From: an uncultured Prevotellaceae bacterium | Lineage (GTDB): Bacteria; Bacteroidota; Bacteroidia; Bacteroidales; Bacteroidaceae | DNA: 64,000 nucleotides | Reading direction: 5' to 3' | Assembly: GCA_946185485.1 (NCBI GenBank) | Contig: CAMHJQ010000010.1 | Coordinates: 32,928 to 96,927, forward strand | Shown here: positions 32,934 to 40,771 of the stretch, piece by piece | Numbering within the stretch: position 1 is the stretch's first letter | Layout: every line of letters begins with the position of its first letter | Notes under the pieces: model-generated | What the model saw: only the letters and a program-made list of their open reading frames with translations | What the model was told of the DNA's origin: nothing | Databases searched by the model: none | Program-made: the position numbers and the translations under genes

Positions 32934-33610
32934 AGGAGCTTTTATCGAAATTTGTATTCTTGCTGATCGTATTAGTAGCTTTCAATGCATGTTTTTTCAT
33001 TGGGGTGGATTATGATGGTAATCAGAATGCACTATTATGTTATGTTTTTTTTCATATAGCATATTTACTTGTTCTATTTACAGGATTGTATGTCACACGA
33101 AGGAGGTTACAAGTATTGAATAGTAGGTTGTATCTCATATCATTCTTCTATCTGGTAGTGACAATCATTACTTGTACTGTCTTTCTTTCGTTAACATTCA
33201 GCCGTGAAACAGTGTCTATAGTCTATATTATAGAGCTATGTCTATATACGATTGTGTTCCATTATTGTTTTTTGGTGAACAAGAAAACTGAAAAGTTGCT
33301 ACTCAAGGAATTGAGTTGTTCCTCTAAAATTACCAATTTGATTGCAGATCTTCGTAGATTAAAAATCTCCATAGTTGATTCAGAGAAGAAAAATCTTGTA
33401 GATTCTATGATGTTGGAAATTCAGGGCTGTCCTGCAATGAGCAATTCTGCTGTCTACGAAATTGATAATGAACTTCAAATGCAGATAAATAAGATGAAGA
33501 TTGAGATTGATAAGATGCAGATAGATGAACTATCTGAACTCAAAGAGCAGATTCTTATTAATGTTAAGAAAAGAGGTGAGATATTGAAATATGGGTATGT
33601 GAAGGCGTGA
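32930..33610 (+). CDS. Four-TM protein with C-terminal coiled coil
   Basis: A 226-residue protein. Four hydrophobic segments (about residues 7-25, 34-53, 66-88 and 96-114) are followed by a charged helical tail with a clear coiled-coil stretch (about 180-212, KMKIEIDKMQIDELSELKEQ). No family is recognised. The 4-base overlap with the SPFH gene suggests that the two proteins work together. Confidence 0.75.
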   Translation: MKELLSKFVFLLIVLVAFNACFFIGVDYDGNQNALLCYVFFHIAYLLVLFTGLYVTRRRLQVLNSRLYLISFFYLVVTIITCTVFLSLTFSRETVSIVYIIELCLYTIVFHYCFLVNKKTEKLLLKELSCSSKITNLIADLRRLKISIVDSEKKNLVDSMMLEIQGCPAMSNSAVYEIDNELQMQINKMKIEIDKMQIDELSELKEQILINVKKRGEILKYGYVKA

Positions 33611-33649
33611 TAAAATGTATATAGATAAAGACTATTAATTTTTATTAGA

Positions 33650-34855
33650 ATGAGGTGTAAGTATTGTAATACAGAAGTTAAGGTGGGAATGAAGTTCTGT
33701 CCTAAGTGTGGTAAAGAGTTATTCCAGTTAGTTACATGTAACCATTGTGGAGCGCAAATAAAGGCGGGTTTGCCATTCTGCCCAAATTGTGGAGCAAGAC
33801 AAAATGAGCAAATAGCAGAACCTAGGCCCATAACAGAAGTCGCCCCAGATGTTATATTACAAGAGAAGATGGCGGAGGAGCATGTGCAAGAAGAACATGT
33901 GCAGGAAATTAATGAACCAGATGATGTAACGGCTACAAAGCCATCTGTTTCAGAAATAGAACCTACTCTGTCGTACGAAGATGATCAAGGCTCAAAGAAA
34001 TGGCTCTGGATTGTTGGGGTTATAATCCTTTTGGGCATTCTTGGTGGCGGAGGCTATTATTTCATGAGTAACAAGGTAGGTGGATTATCTTATGTTGTAG
34101 AAACAGATTCTCTTGCTGAAATAGTTGATTCTTTATCATCTGATGCTCAATCTGTAGAAGGGGCAAAACAACGATTAGAGGACATTTTAACTAAGGCATT
34201 CAAAATGCAAGATGATGACGTTGTTCACACCTACTTTTCAAAAGAATACCAAGAACTATATGATAAGGTTTCCGAAATAGACAATACTGTATATGCTGGC
34301 GAAATTGGTTTCTGGAATGGAAATATTTGGGATGGCGGCCAAGATGGAAATCCGAACAGTGCTGAAATCAGTCAAATTAGTTCCTCATCTGATACTTATG
34401 CTAATGCACAAGTCAAATTTATACACCAAGAAGGAGAATATAAATCTGAAAATATTCAATCAATGGATTTGGTTTTTGAAAATGGTGATTGGTATATCGA
34501 TGATGTTGATGCAAATAAACAAAGAATGATAACTTATCTCAAAGAAGACTCTTCATCAGATATAGATGAGGTCAGCAGTTCTGAGGATTCAGGAAAGAGC
34601 CAGTTAAGAGGGAATGAACTATCGATTCGTAAGTTAACAGAAAAAGACATCGAAGGATTGTCATCTGGAGAGTTGGAGATTTTGAGGAATGTCGTTTATG
34701 CCCGTTATGGCTATTTGTTCCAAAGAGAAGATCTTCGAAGATTCTTCCTGCAATACAGTTGGTATCAACCAACAAATAAGGATGCCAATGAAATCTATGA
34801 CAACTTTACTGAAATTGAGCGATATAATATTGATTTTATAAAGAGACATGAATGA
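33650..34855 (+). CDS. Double zinc-ribbon, single-TM, YARHG-domain protein
   Basis: A 401-residue protein. Two zinc ribbons in series (C3/C6/C17/C20 and C30/C33/C44/C47) are followed by an acidic linker, one TM helix (about 121-141, WLWIVGVIILLGILGGGGYY), and a large outside part. The outside part holds an NTF2-like segment with 'LVFENGDWYIDDVD' (about 200-295) and a C-terminal YARHG domain (LRNVVYARYGYLFQREDLRR). YARHG domains are extracellular and of unknown ligand. The layout is that of a sensor with zinc fingers inside and a binding domain outside. Confidence 0.85.
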   Translation: MRCKYCNTEVKVGMKFCPKCGKELFQLVTCNHCGAQIKAGLPFCPNCGARQNEQIAEPRPITEVAPDVILQEKMAEEHVQEEHVQEINEPDDVTATKPSVSEIEPTLSYEDDQGSKKWLWIVGVIILLGILGGGGYYFMSNKVGGLSYVVETDSLAEIVDSLSSDAQSVEGAKQRLEDILTKAFKMQDDDVVHTYFSKEYQELYDKVSEIDNTVYAGEIGFWNGNIWDGGQDGNPNSAEISQISSSSDTYANAQVKFIHQEGEYKSENIQSMDLVFENGDWYIDDVDANKQRMITYLKEDSSSDIDEVSSSEDSGKSQLRGNELSIRKLTEKDIEGLSSGELEILRNVVYARYGYLFQREDLRRFFLQYSWYQPTNKDANEIYDNFTEIERYNIDFIKRHE

Positions 34856-35585
34856 AGAAAACGCCACCTGGATAGATGAGTTCGGAGGTGTTTATACAGC
34901 CGATAAGAAACGGTTGCTGAGGGTGCTGGACGTGAAACGGTATCGGATAGTGGAGGGATGCGACTATATCGACATCTACTGGATTCACAACCCGATGGAT
35001 GTAGAGCGCTGGACGCCGGGCTTGATACCCCTGCTGCGCTCGGGCAAGGTGAAGCGCGTAGGTGTCTCGAACCATAACATCAAGGAGATTCAGCGGGCCA
35101 ACGAGATTCTAGCTGAGGCCGGCTTCAAGGTGAGTGCCGTGCAGAACCACTTCTCGCTGCTCTACCGCTCGTCAGAGAAGGGTGGGGTACTCGACTACTG
35201 CCGTGAGCACGGCATTGAGTTCTGGGCCTACATGGTGTTGGAGCAGGGAGCCCTCTCCGGCAAGTATAACAAGGAGAACCCGCTGCCCGCCGAGAGTGAC
35301 CGCGGCAAGAAGTACAACCCCGTGCTGCCGCAGCTGGAAGCGCTGACCGGCGAGATGACCGCCATCGGGCAGAAGTACGGTGCCTCATGCTCGCAGGTCG
35401 GCATCGCCTGGGCCATCGCCAAGGGCACCATGCCCATCATCGGAGCCACCAAGGAGCGCCACGTCGTTGAGGCTGCCGAGGCCGCCAGGATCGTGCTGAC
35501 GGCCGACGAGGTGGCCCGACTGGAACAGCTCGCCGATGCCACCGGCATAGACACCCGTGGCGGCTGGGAGCACTCGATGGAGTAA
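34848..35585 (+). pseudogene. Aldo/keto reductase lacking its N-terminus, fused to a foreign start
   Basis: A 245-residue reading. From about residue 40 it is a clear aldo/keto reductase: DIYWIHNPMD, GKVKRVGVSNHNIKEIQRAN, QVGIAWAIAKGTMPIIGATK. The first about 100 residues of the family, with the catalytic Asp, Tyr and Lys, are missing; the His in WIHN remains. The first 38 residues (GGVYTADKKRLLRVLDVKRY) come from something else. The start overlaps the YARHG gene by 8 bases. It is GC-rich, unlike the preceding cluster, so the junction marks the cluster edge. Expression is possible but reductase activity is unlikely. Confidence 0.72.
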
Positions 35586-35981
35586 GCGATTCCTCTTCAT
35601 TCGAGCGTTTCATGGCGCCGAGCGGAATGCGTTGTCATTGCGGGCGGAAGTGACAAAAAACAGCACTTTCGCCTGCCTTTTTGCAATTATTCCGGGGGCA
35701 ATTTTGACAAGTATGGGAAGACAACCAGCAGTAAAGCCCGTGCCTGTCTGGCGTTCTGAACTGGTAAATCATAAATCAGGGGGTACAGGTGATTCTCATC
35801 GTTCTTTGGACTAACGTTCGAAGATCATCCTCGCCTCTGCAATTGGAGCTCGCTCCATTGCATTTGGCTCGTCGTTCTTTGACATACTGAGACAAACGGA
35901 TATTAAAAATCTGAGGCCGTTCTGCGATTATCTCGCGGAAAAGTTGTATATTTGCAGCCGTAATCAAAAAAGAAAAAGATT
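35586..35981. other. Gap of about 400 bases without a gene
   Basis: No coding frame was recognised. It holds an imperfect inverted repeat, GCAATTGGAGC with GCTCCATTGC (35839-35861), and two copies of CTC(A/G)TCGTTCTTTG (35795-35808 and 35868-35881). A TATATTTG promoter element for the next gene lies at 35947-35954. Confidence 0.6.
35947..35954 (+). promoter_or_regulatory. -7 element of the 58-residue gene
   Basis: TATATTTG, 27 bases before the ATG at 35982. Confidence 0.55.
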
Positions 35982-36158
35982 ATGGAAGCAAGGAAAGTAA
36001 CATTTACGGCAAAGCCAGGCACGTTCCGTGATGCCGTGAGAGCTTATAAGAAATACAAGGAAGAAAAGGAACAGCGACTGGAAAGGAAACTCCAGCAACT
36101 GGAGGAAGAAATACAAAAGGCCAAGGCCGACACTTTCTATAAAATAGATTTGACATGA
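35982..36158 (+). CDS. Small coiled-coil protein, 58 residues
   Basis: Reads MEARKVTFTAKPGTFRDAVR, then a strongly charged helix KEEKEQRLERKLQQLEEE (about residues 24-45). No family is recognised. A promoter element and codon use like the neighbours support a real gene. By size and position next to a toxin-antitoxin pair it may be an antitoxin-like or regulatory protein. Its stop overlaps (ATGA) the start of a 22-residue frame. Confidence 0.55.
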   Translation: MEARKVTFTAKPGTFRDAVRAYKKYKEEKEQRLERKLQQLEEEIQKAKADTFYKIDLT

Positions 36159-36223
36159 ATCTGCTTGACGTTGACCAACTTTTCTATACCTGTCCCTATC
36201 CGGTGAACGGCAAATCGCAATGA
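36155..36223 (+). CDS. Overlapping 22-residue reading frame
   Basis: ATG 36155 overlaps the stop of the 58-residue gene and gives MNLLDVDQLFYTCPYPVNGK plus two residues. It is coupled in position but too short to judge. It may be the start of a lost second gene, cut where a CTGTCCCTATCC string occurs. Confidence 0.25.
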   Translation: MNLLDVDQLFYTCPYPVNGKSQ

Positions 36224-36271
36224 GTTTGCGAAAAATGTTGGAGTTTCCACGAGAAATTTCAAAACTTTTTG

Positions 36272-36279
36272 TAAATTTG
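36272..36279 (+). promoter_or_regulatory. -7 element of the antitoxin-PIN unit
   Basis: TAAATTTG, 30 bases before the ATG at 36310. Confidence 0.55.
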
Positions 36280-36309
36280 CAGCCGAAACGTTTCAAATAA
36301 CAACAGATT

Positions 36310-36564
36310 ATGACAACAATAGAACTCAGAACATCCATCGCAGCAGAACTCGACCAGATGAGTGCCGAGATGCTTGAGAGCGTGTCGCGCTACGTCAGCC
36401 GACTGCGCCGCCGTGCCCGCTCGTCGCGTCGGGTCTCATCGGTTCAAGACAAGCGCGAGGCCGCCATGCTTTTTGTGAAGAATCTCTCTGTTCAGGGCGG
36501 CATGCCCGTACCAGCCGATGAGAGCGGCATTGATGCTCTCGTCGACGAGAAATACGATAAATGA
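36310..36564 (+). CDS. Antitoxin of a PIN toxin pair
   Basis: An 84-residue protein: MTTIELRTSIAAELDQMSAE leads into a helix with a very basic stretch (SRLRRRARSSRRVSS, about residues 30-44) and an acidic tail. It overlaps the PIN gene by 4 bases, the usual antitoxin-first order. The exact antitoxin family is not certain. Confidence 0.72.
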   Translation: MTTIELRTSIAAELDQMSAEMLESVSRYVSRLRRRARSSRRVSSVQDKREAAMLFVKNLSVQGGMPVPADESGIDALVDEKYDK

Positions 36565-36983
36565 TGCGAGCATACGTTGACACCAACATTCTGGTAGACC
36601 TGGTGCTCTCGCGCCAAGAGTTCCTGCCCAATGCCCAGCGCGTCTTTGCCATAGGCTATGCTGGCGAAGCGCAGCTTGTGGTCTCTGCCCTGTCATTTGT
36701 CAACACGGTCTATCTGGGACGGAAATACAAATACCCGATGGACGACGTACTATCCAAACTCCGTATGATAGCCGATTTTGTAGATGTGGCAGACCTGAGC
36801 GGTCAGAATGTAGTCGATATGCTCACCAGCGGCTGGCAAGACTACGAAGATGCTACCCAGTACCGCTCGGCCATCGACGAGCAGGCAGATTGTATTGTCA
36901 CACGCAACAAGAAGGACTTCAAGGCAGGCACTCTGCCTGTACTTTCCCCTGTGGAATTCTTCAATAAGATAGACTCAAAATAA
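36561..36983 (+). CDS. PIN-domain (VapC-type) ribonuclease toxin
   Basis: A 140-residue protein. Acidic residues of the PIN site are visible: the first Asp in YVDTNILVDLVL (residues 5-16), a mid-protein acidic residue in 'DYEDATQYRSA' (about 95-105), and the later site 'ADCIVTRNKKDF' (109-120). VapC-type proteins cut tRNA or rRNA. It appears intact, unlike the PIN fragment at 20947-21120. Confidence 0.88.
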   Translation: MMRAYVDTNILVDLVLSRQEFLPNAQRVFAIGYAGEAQLVVSALSFVNTVYLGRKYKYPMDDVLSKLRMIADFVDVADLSGQNVVDMLTSGWQDYEDATQYRSAIDEQADCIVTRNKKDFKAGTLPVLSPVEFFNKIDSK

Positions 36984-37025
36984 TCACCCCATCTTTCTAC
37001 ACCACCACCATGCTCCTTCACCCCT

Positions 37026-37190
37026 GCATTGAGCATCGTCTTTGAGGGCGAGACCACTGGCATCATCACCGTCAAGACGACTGTTGACACCAAGGATGCT
37101 GCAGTCTATGACCTGCAGGGTCGCCGCGTGATGCAGCCCACGAAGGGTCTGTTCATCGTGAACGAGCTCGAGCGTAGCTCAAGGTCGTGA
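37026..37190 (+). pseudogene. C-terminal fragment of a secreted surface protein
   Basis: Reads LSIVFEGETTG, then AAVYDLQGRRVMQPTKGLFI and VNE. 'VYDLQGRRV..P.KGL.IVNG.KV..K' is the standard end of many Prevotella secreted proteins. The last residues are replaced: after GTGAAC, a 17-base palindromic stretch precedes AAGGTCGTGATTAAG, which still codes KVVIK in another frame. There is no start. Confidence 0.65.
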
Positions 37191-37196
37191 TTAAGT
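37157..37196 (+). repeat. 40-bp direct repeat, copy 1
   Basis: CGTGAACGAGCTCGAGCG and onward to GATTAAGT. It matches 37232-37271 with four differences, and three of these keep the small GAGCT..AGCTC / GGGC..GCCC stem paired. Confidence 0.75.
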
Positions 37197-37231
37197 GAGT
37201 GAAAAGCCAAGCTTGCTTGAGCTTTTCCGAA

Positions 37232-37271
37232 CGTGAACGAGCTCGGGCATAGCCCAAGGTCGTGATTAAGT
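37232..37271 (+). repeat. 40-bp direct repeat, copy 2
   Basis: See copy 1 at 37157. The 35 bases between the copies contain a second palindrome, AAAAGCCAAGCTTGCTTGAG followed by CTTTT. Confidence 0.75.
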
Positions 37272-37284
37272 AACATCTGATTCT

Positions 37285-37323
37285 GATGGCCTGCGTCATT
37301 CCCCGCCGGGAGCGCAGGCCATC
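37285..37323. terminator. Strong hairpin in the gene debris
   Basis: GATGGCCTGCG (37285-37295) and CGCAGGCCATC (37313-37323) form a perfect 11-bp stem, followed by ATTATATTCT. It resembles the normal terminator of the lost surface-protein gene. Confidence 0.6.
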
Positions 37324-37535
37324 ATTATATTCTGCCCGAATACTTTCAGGCAGGTATTCGCTGGGCTTGGTACCCTCCACGAGACACTCGGTAGTCTCGC
37401 GGCATGGGGGTGATATGCTATCAGCATGGGGGAGATAGTATATCAGCATGTAGCAAGGAGCATCGCTGCACGGCGCAAGAAATTTTCTTGGACGGAGCAA
37501 AGGTGGGGTTCCCATGCTGGGAACGGTCGGTTTGC

Positions 37536-37637
37536 ATGCTGCTTGCGAGTTGAAAGAATGCTGCTTGCGAGTTGAAAGTATGGTGTTTTCGGGTTGAAAG
37601 TATGGTGTTTCCGAGTTGAAAGTATGGTGTTTATGTG
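37536..37637 (+). repeat. 22-bp tandem repeat, four units and a part
   Basis: Units at 37536, 37558, 37580 and 37602, then a partial unit. The pattern is ATG(C/G)TG(C/T)TT, two to three variable bases, then GAGTTGAAAG. No coding sense was seen. It lies in the 1-kb region before the VirE gene; 37324-37535 holds no gene. Confidence 0.8.
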
Positions 37638-37741
37638 TGGTGAATATGGCTTTTTTTTCACAGAAAAATTAATTTTTCTTGTAACTATCCACTAAATTTG
37701 AAGTAACTTATTTGTATTCAGAAGTTTAAGTTGATTTTGAA

Positions 37742-37873
37742 TATCCACTAACTATCCACTAACTATCCACTAACTATCCACCAACTATCCACTAGTTGGT
37801 GGCGATTTTAGTGTAGGATTAGTGGATAGTTAGTGGATAGTTAGTGGATAGTTAGTGGATAGTTAGTGGATAG
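37742..37873. repeat. Inverted array of 11-bp repeats (iteron-like)
   Basis: Five units of TATCCACTAAC (37742-37795) are followed by five units of the reverse complement, TTAGTGGATAG (37819-37873). In the centre CCACCAACTA (37778-37787) and TAGTTGGTGG (37793-37802) form a perfect 10-bp hairpin with a 5-base loop. Outlying copies stand at 37681-37694 and 37919-37932. The 16-mer AGTTTAAGTTGATTTT flanks the array on both sides (37723-37738 and 37905-37920). Confidence 0.93.
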
Positions 37874-37953
37874 TTGTTTTGAGGTTAATTTGTTGATAAT
37901 AAATAGTTTAAGTTGATTTTAGTGGATAGTTGGAAATTTTTTCGTGTTTTCGC

Positions 37954-37984
37954 TTGATTTTTTGAGAATTTTTTCGTATCTTCG
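37954..37984 (+). promoter_or_regulatory. Promoter of the VirE gene
   Basis: TTG (37954-37956), 20 bases, then TATCTTCG (37977-37984), one base off the consensus, 17 bases before the ATG at 38002. Confidence 0.5.
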
Positions 37985-38001
37985 CACCAAATTTTAAGAC
38001 T

Positions 38002-40143
38002 ATGAAGATTACACAGATTAAACTTTACAGAAAGCAGGAGACTGTGACCCGGTGTGAGTTGCAGGACATAGCACAGTTGATTAAGGACGGCCCGCAGCAG
38101 AAGGAGGTGAGGAGCGTCCGTGAGGTGTACCATCTGATGAATCCTCGCAGGCTGGAGGATGGTCGCATGGTGACGAATGTCGTGGAGCCGATTAAGTTGC
38201 CTCGCATCTGTTTTGCCGCTGAGTATGAGAAGCGTAACGGCAAGCTGAAGATGCTGAAATACAATGGTTTGGTGGTGCTCGAGGTGAACGGACTGCAGGG
38301 CTACGAACAGGCTGTTGCCATTAGGAACAAGGTGCGCAGGATGCCCCAGACGGTGCTTTGCTTCCTGGGTGGCTCGGGCAAGAGCGTGAAGATAGTGTGC
38401 CGGGGAGAACTGTTTGAAGACTCTGACCCCGCCAAGGGGGTAGGGAACTTGCCAACGAAAGAGCAGGACATCCGACAGTTCCACCATAATATATATGAGA
38501 CGGCGCGGCAGGCCTACCAGGCGCAGTTTGGGCTGGACATCCCGTATATGGAACCTCGTCTGGACCGTACGGTCTACCTGAGCAGCGACCCGGAGGTGTG
38601 GTATAACGCTGGTGCGATGCCGTTCTTTGCCGATGCGACGGCGGAGGTTGACGAGCCGGTGGAGATTACCGATGCAAGCGACAGTCTGATGCCCGGACGT
38701 ACCATTGAGCGCACCTACCAGCTGAACTGGCTCTTCATCACGGAGACGGTGATGGGGCACTACTTCGAGTTGCCTGACGACGAGCGCCTGATGGCATGGC
38801 TGATGGATATTGCCTCACGCTGCCTGAACGAAGGCATCCCGATGGCCAAGGCACAGAGTTTCACGCTGATGCACCCCGTGCTCAATCAAGACGAGTTGCT
38901 GGTGAGGAAGGTCTTCTCGGATGTCTATGCCGTCGCGCAGCAGGAGGACTACATGAAGAAGCACAAGATGAAGCCGCTGAAGAGCATTCCCGACGACACC
39001 ATACAGACGATGAAGACGGAGATATTCCTGAGCGAGAACTACGACATGCGCAAGAACCTGCTGACGGGCGTGGCTGAGTACAGGGAGCGTTTTTCTGCCG
39101 ACCAGACGTTCCGCCCGCTGACCGAAGAGGTGCGAAATGATATGACAATCCGTGCCACCGAGCTGGGTCTGAAATCGTGGGACAGGGACGTGAACCGATT
39201 CATCGACTCCACGCGCATAGAGCAGTATGACCCGGTGAACGCCTGGCTCGACAAGCTGCCGGAGTGGGATGGGCAGGACTATATTAAAGCACTCGCGGAG
39301 CGAGTGCCGACGGAGAACCGGAACTGGGAAAAGTACTTGCGGTGCTGGCTGGTGGGTATGGTGGCACAGTGGCGTGAGAGCGACAAGCAGCTGACGGGCA
39401 ATGCGCTGACGCCGCTGCTGATAGGCCGTCAGGGATGCGGCAAGACGCGCTTCTGTAAGATTCTGCTTCCCAGTGAATTGCGCGATTACTATAATGATAA
39501 GATTAACTTCAAGAACGAGTTCGACCTGAACATTGCGCTGACGTCGTTTGCACTCATCAACATCGACGAGTTTGACAAGACGACCAACTCGCAGCAGATT
39601 GTGCTGAAGTACCTGTTGTCGTCGGCTGACGTCAAGTTCCGCCCGCCCTACGGCAAGACCATCAAGCAGTATCGCCGCTATAGCTCGTTCATTGGTACCA
39701 CCAACCAGCAGAAGCCGCTGGTGGATTCCACGGGCAGCCGCCGCTTCGTCTGCGTTGGCGTCACGGGAAATATCAATTTTCAGGACAATCTCGACCATCG
39801 TCAGTTGTATGCCCAGGCCCTTCACCTCTTCAATCACGGGGAGCGCTATTGGCTGAACGACGACGAGATCAAGGTGCTGATTCGCGAGAACGAACCCTAC
39901 CAGCGCCTGAACGACCTGGTGGAGATGATTGGCGAGACCTTCCGCAAGCCGAAGGAGGGCGAGGGCAGGTGGTGGTCGCTGGCCGACGTGTCGCAGCTGT
40001 TGGCTGTGCGCTACGCCAATTACGACCCCGACACGACGTTCATCAAGTTAGGGTTTGCGCTGAGCGACCATCAGTTCGACTTCAAGAGCCGTCGCCTGAG
40101 CCATACGACCGAATACAGGCTGATAGAGAAAACTCCTGACTGA
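38002..40143 (+). CDS. VirE-family primase/NTPase (BT4734-like N-terminus)
   Basis: A 713-residue protein. The N-terminal part (about 1-180) fits the BT4734/VirE_N domain ('FAAEYEKRNGKLKMLKYNGL', 'GLVVLEVNGL', 'FLGGSGKSVKI'). The C-terminal part is a VirE/DUF3874-type P-loop NTPase: Walker A GRQGCGKTRFC (474-484), Walker B LINIDEFDK (about 517-525), then GTTNQQKPLVDSTGSRRFVC, a sensor-type segment. Such proteins are thought to prime or unwind DNA for plasmid, phage or mobile-element replication. No integrase or mobilisation gene is nearby. The inverted 11-bp array lies just upstream. Confidence 0.88.
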   Translation: MKITQIKLYRKQETVTRCELQDIAQLIKDGPQQKEVRSVREVYHLMNPRRLEDGRMVTNVVEPIKLPRICFAAEYEKRNGKLKMLKYNGLVVLEVNGLQGYEQAVAIRNKVRRMPQTVLCFLGGSGKSVKIVCRGELFEDSDPAKGVGNLPTKEQDIRQFHHNIYETARQAYQAQFGLDIPYMEPRLDRTVYLSSDPEVWYNAGAMPFFADATAEVDEPVEITDASDSLMPGRTIERTYQLNWLFITETVMGHYFELPDDERLMAWLMDIASRCLNEGIPMAKAQSFTLMHPVLNQDELLVRKVFSDVYAVAQQEDYMKKHKMKPLKSIPDDTIQTMKTEIFLSENYDMRKNLLTGVAEYRERFSADQTFRPLTEEVRNDMTIRATELGLKSWDRDVNRFIDSTRIEQYDPVNAWLDKLPEWDGQDYIKALAERVPTENRNWEKYLRCWLVGMVAQWRESDKQLTGNALTPLLIGRQGCGKTRFCKILLPSELRDYYNDKINFKNEFDLNIALTSFALINIDEFDKTTNSQQIVLKYLLSSADVKFRPPYGKTIKQYRRYSSFIGTTNQQKPLVDSTGSRRFVCVGVTGNINFQDNLDHRQLYAQALHLFNHGERYWLNDDEIKVLIRENEPYQRLNDLVEMIGETFRKPKEGEGRWWSLADVSQLLAVRYANYDPDTTFIKLGFALSDHQFDFKSRRLSHTTEYRLIEKTPD

Positions 40144-40200
40144 CGGGCATAACTGCCCCAGCCGGCTACGTTACCATACGGCCTCGCCTTTGCCGGCGCC

Positions 40201-40743
40201 TTAGTTAGCGCCCGTTGTCAACTCGTTCAGGTACTTGTCCACCTTATTCAGCATCACCGTCGAGAGCTTGACCTGTCCGTCAGGGCCGACGACCACCATC
40301 GACGGAATCCACTTCACGCCGTATGCCTTGGAGATGTCCGTCTCCTTGAACTTCTTCAGCTCGCTCACCTGCGGATAGCTGATGCCAAACTTCTCGATGG
40401 CCATCTTCCATGCCTCCACGTTAGTGTCCATCGAGATGCCGATGAACTCGATGCCGTGCTGGCGGTACTTCTCATACATGCGTACCACCTCTGGGGCATC
40501 CTTGCGGCAGTCGGGACACCACGATGCCCAGAAGTCGAGCACCACGGTCTTCCCCTTGGCGAATTCCGAGAGTTGGATGGCCTTGCCGTCGGGCGTATTC
40601 ATCTTGAAGTCGGGTGCTGCCGTGCCGGCCTTCACCAGTTCCGTTGCATATTTTTCGTCATAGTCTGGCTCCGAGGTCTGTGCCTTCGTTGCCGTTGCTC
40701 CCACCAGAAGCAGGGCAATCCATAGAATAACCTTCTTTTTCAT
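40201..40743 (-). CDS. Secreted TlpA-like thiol-disulfide protein
   Basis: A 180-residue protein. A signal peptide (MKKKVILWIALLLVGATATKA) is followed by an AhpC/TSA-thioredoxin fold (APDFKMNTPDGKAIQLSEFA) with the active site WCPDC (about residues 93-97) and the cis-proline loop VKWIPSMVVV. Likely reduces periplasmic disulfides, as in ResA/TlpA. The C_GCAxxG_C_C gene lies just upstream on the same strand. Confidence 0.92.
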   Translation of the reverse strand: MKKKVILWIALLLVGATATKAQTSEPDYDEKYATELVKAGTAAPDFKMNTPDGKAIQLSEFAKGKTVVLDFWASWCPDCRKDAPEVVRMYEKYRQHGIEFIGISMDTNVEAWKMAIEKFGISYPQVSELKKFKETDISKAYGVKWIPSMVVVGPDGQVKLSTVMLNKVDKYLNELTTGAN

Positions 40744-40771
40744 CTATATAATGTTGTGAATTATTAGTTCT

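Noticed and set aside
37742..37873. Possible CRISPR array
   Set aside because: The units are 11 bp without spacers and they invert at the centre; no cas genes are present.
38815..39837. 340-residue minus-strand open frame
   Set aside because: Shadow of the VirE gene, whose Walker motifs are on the plus strand.
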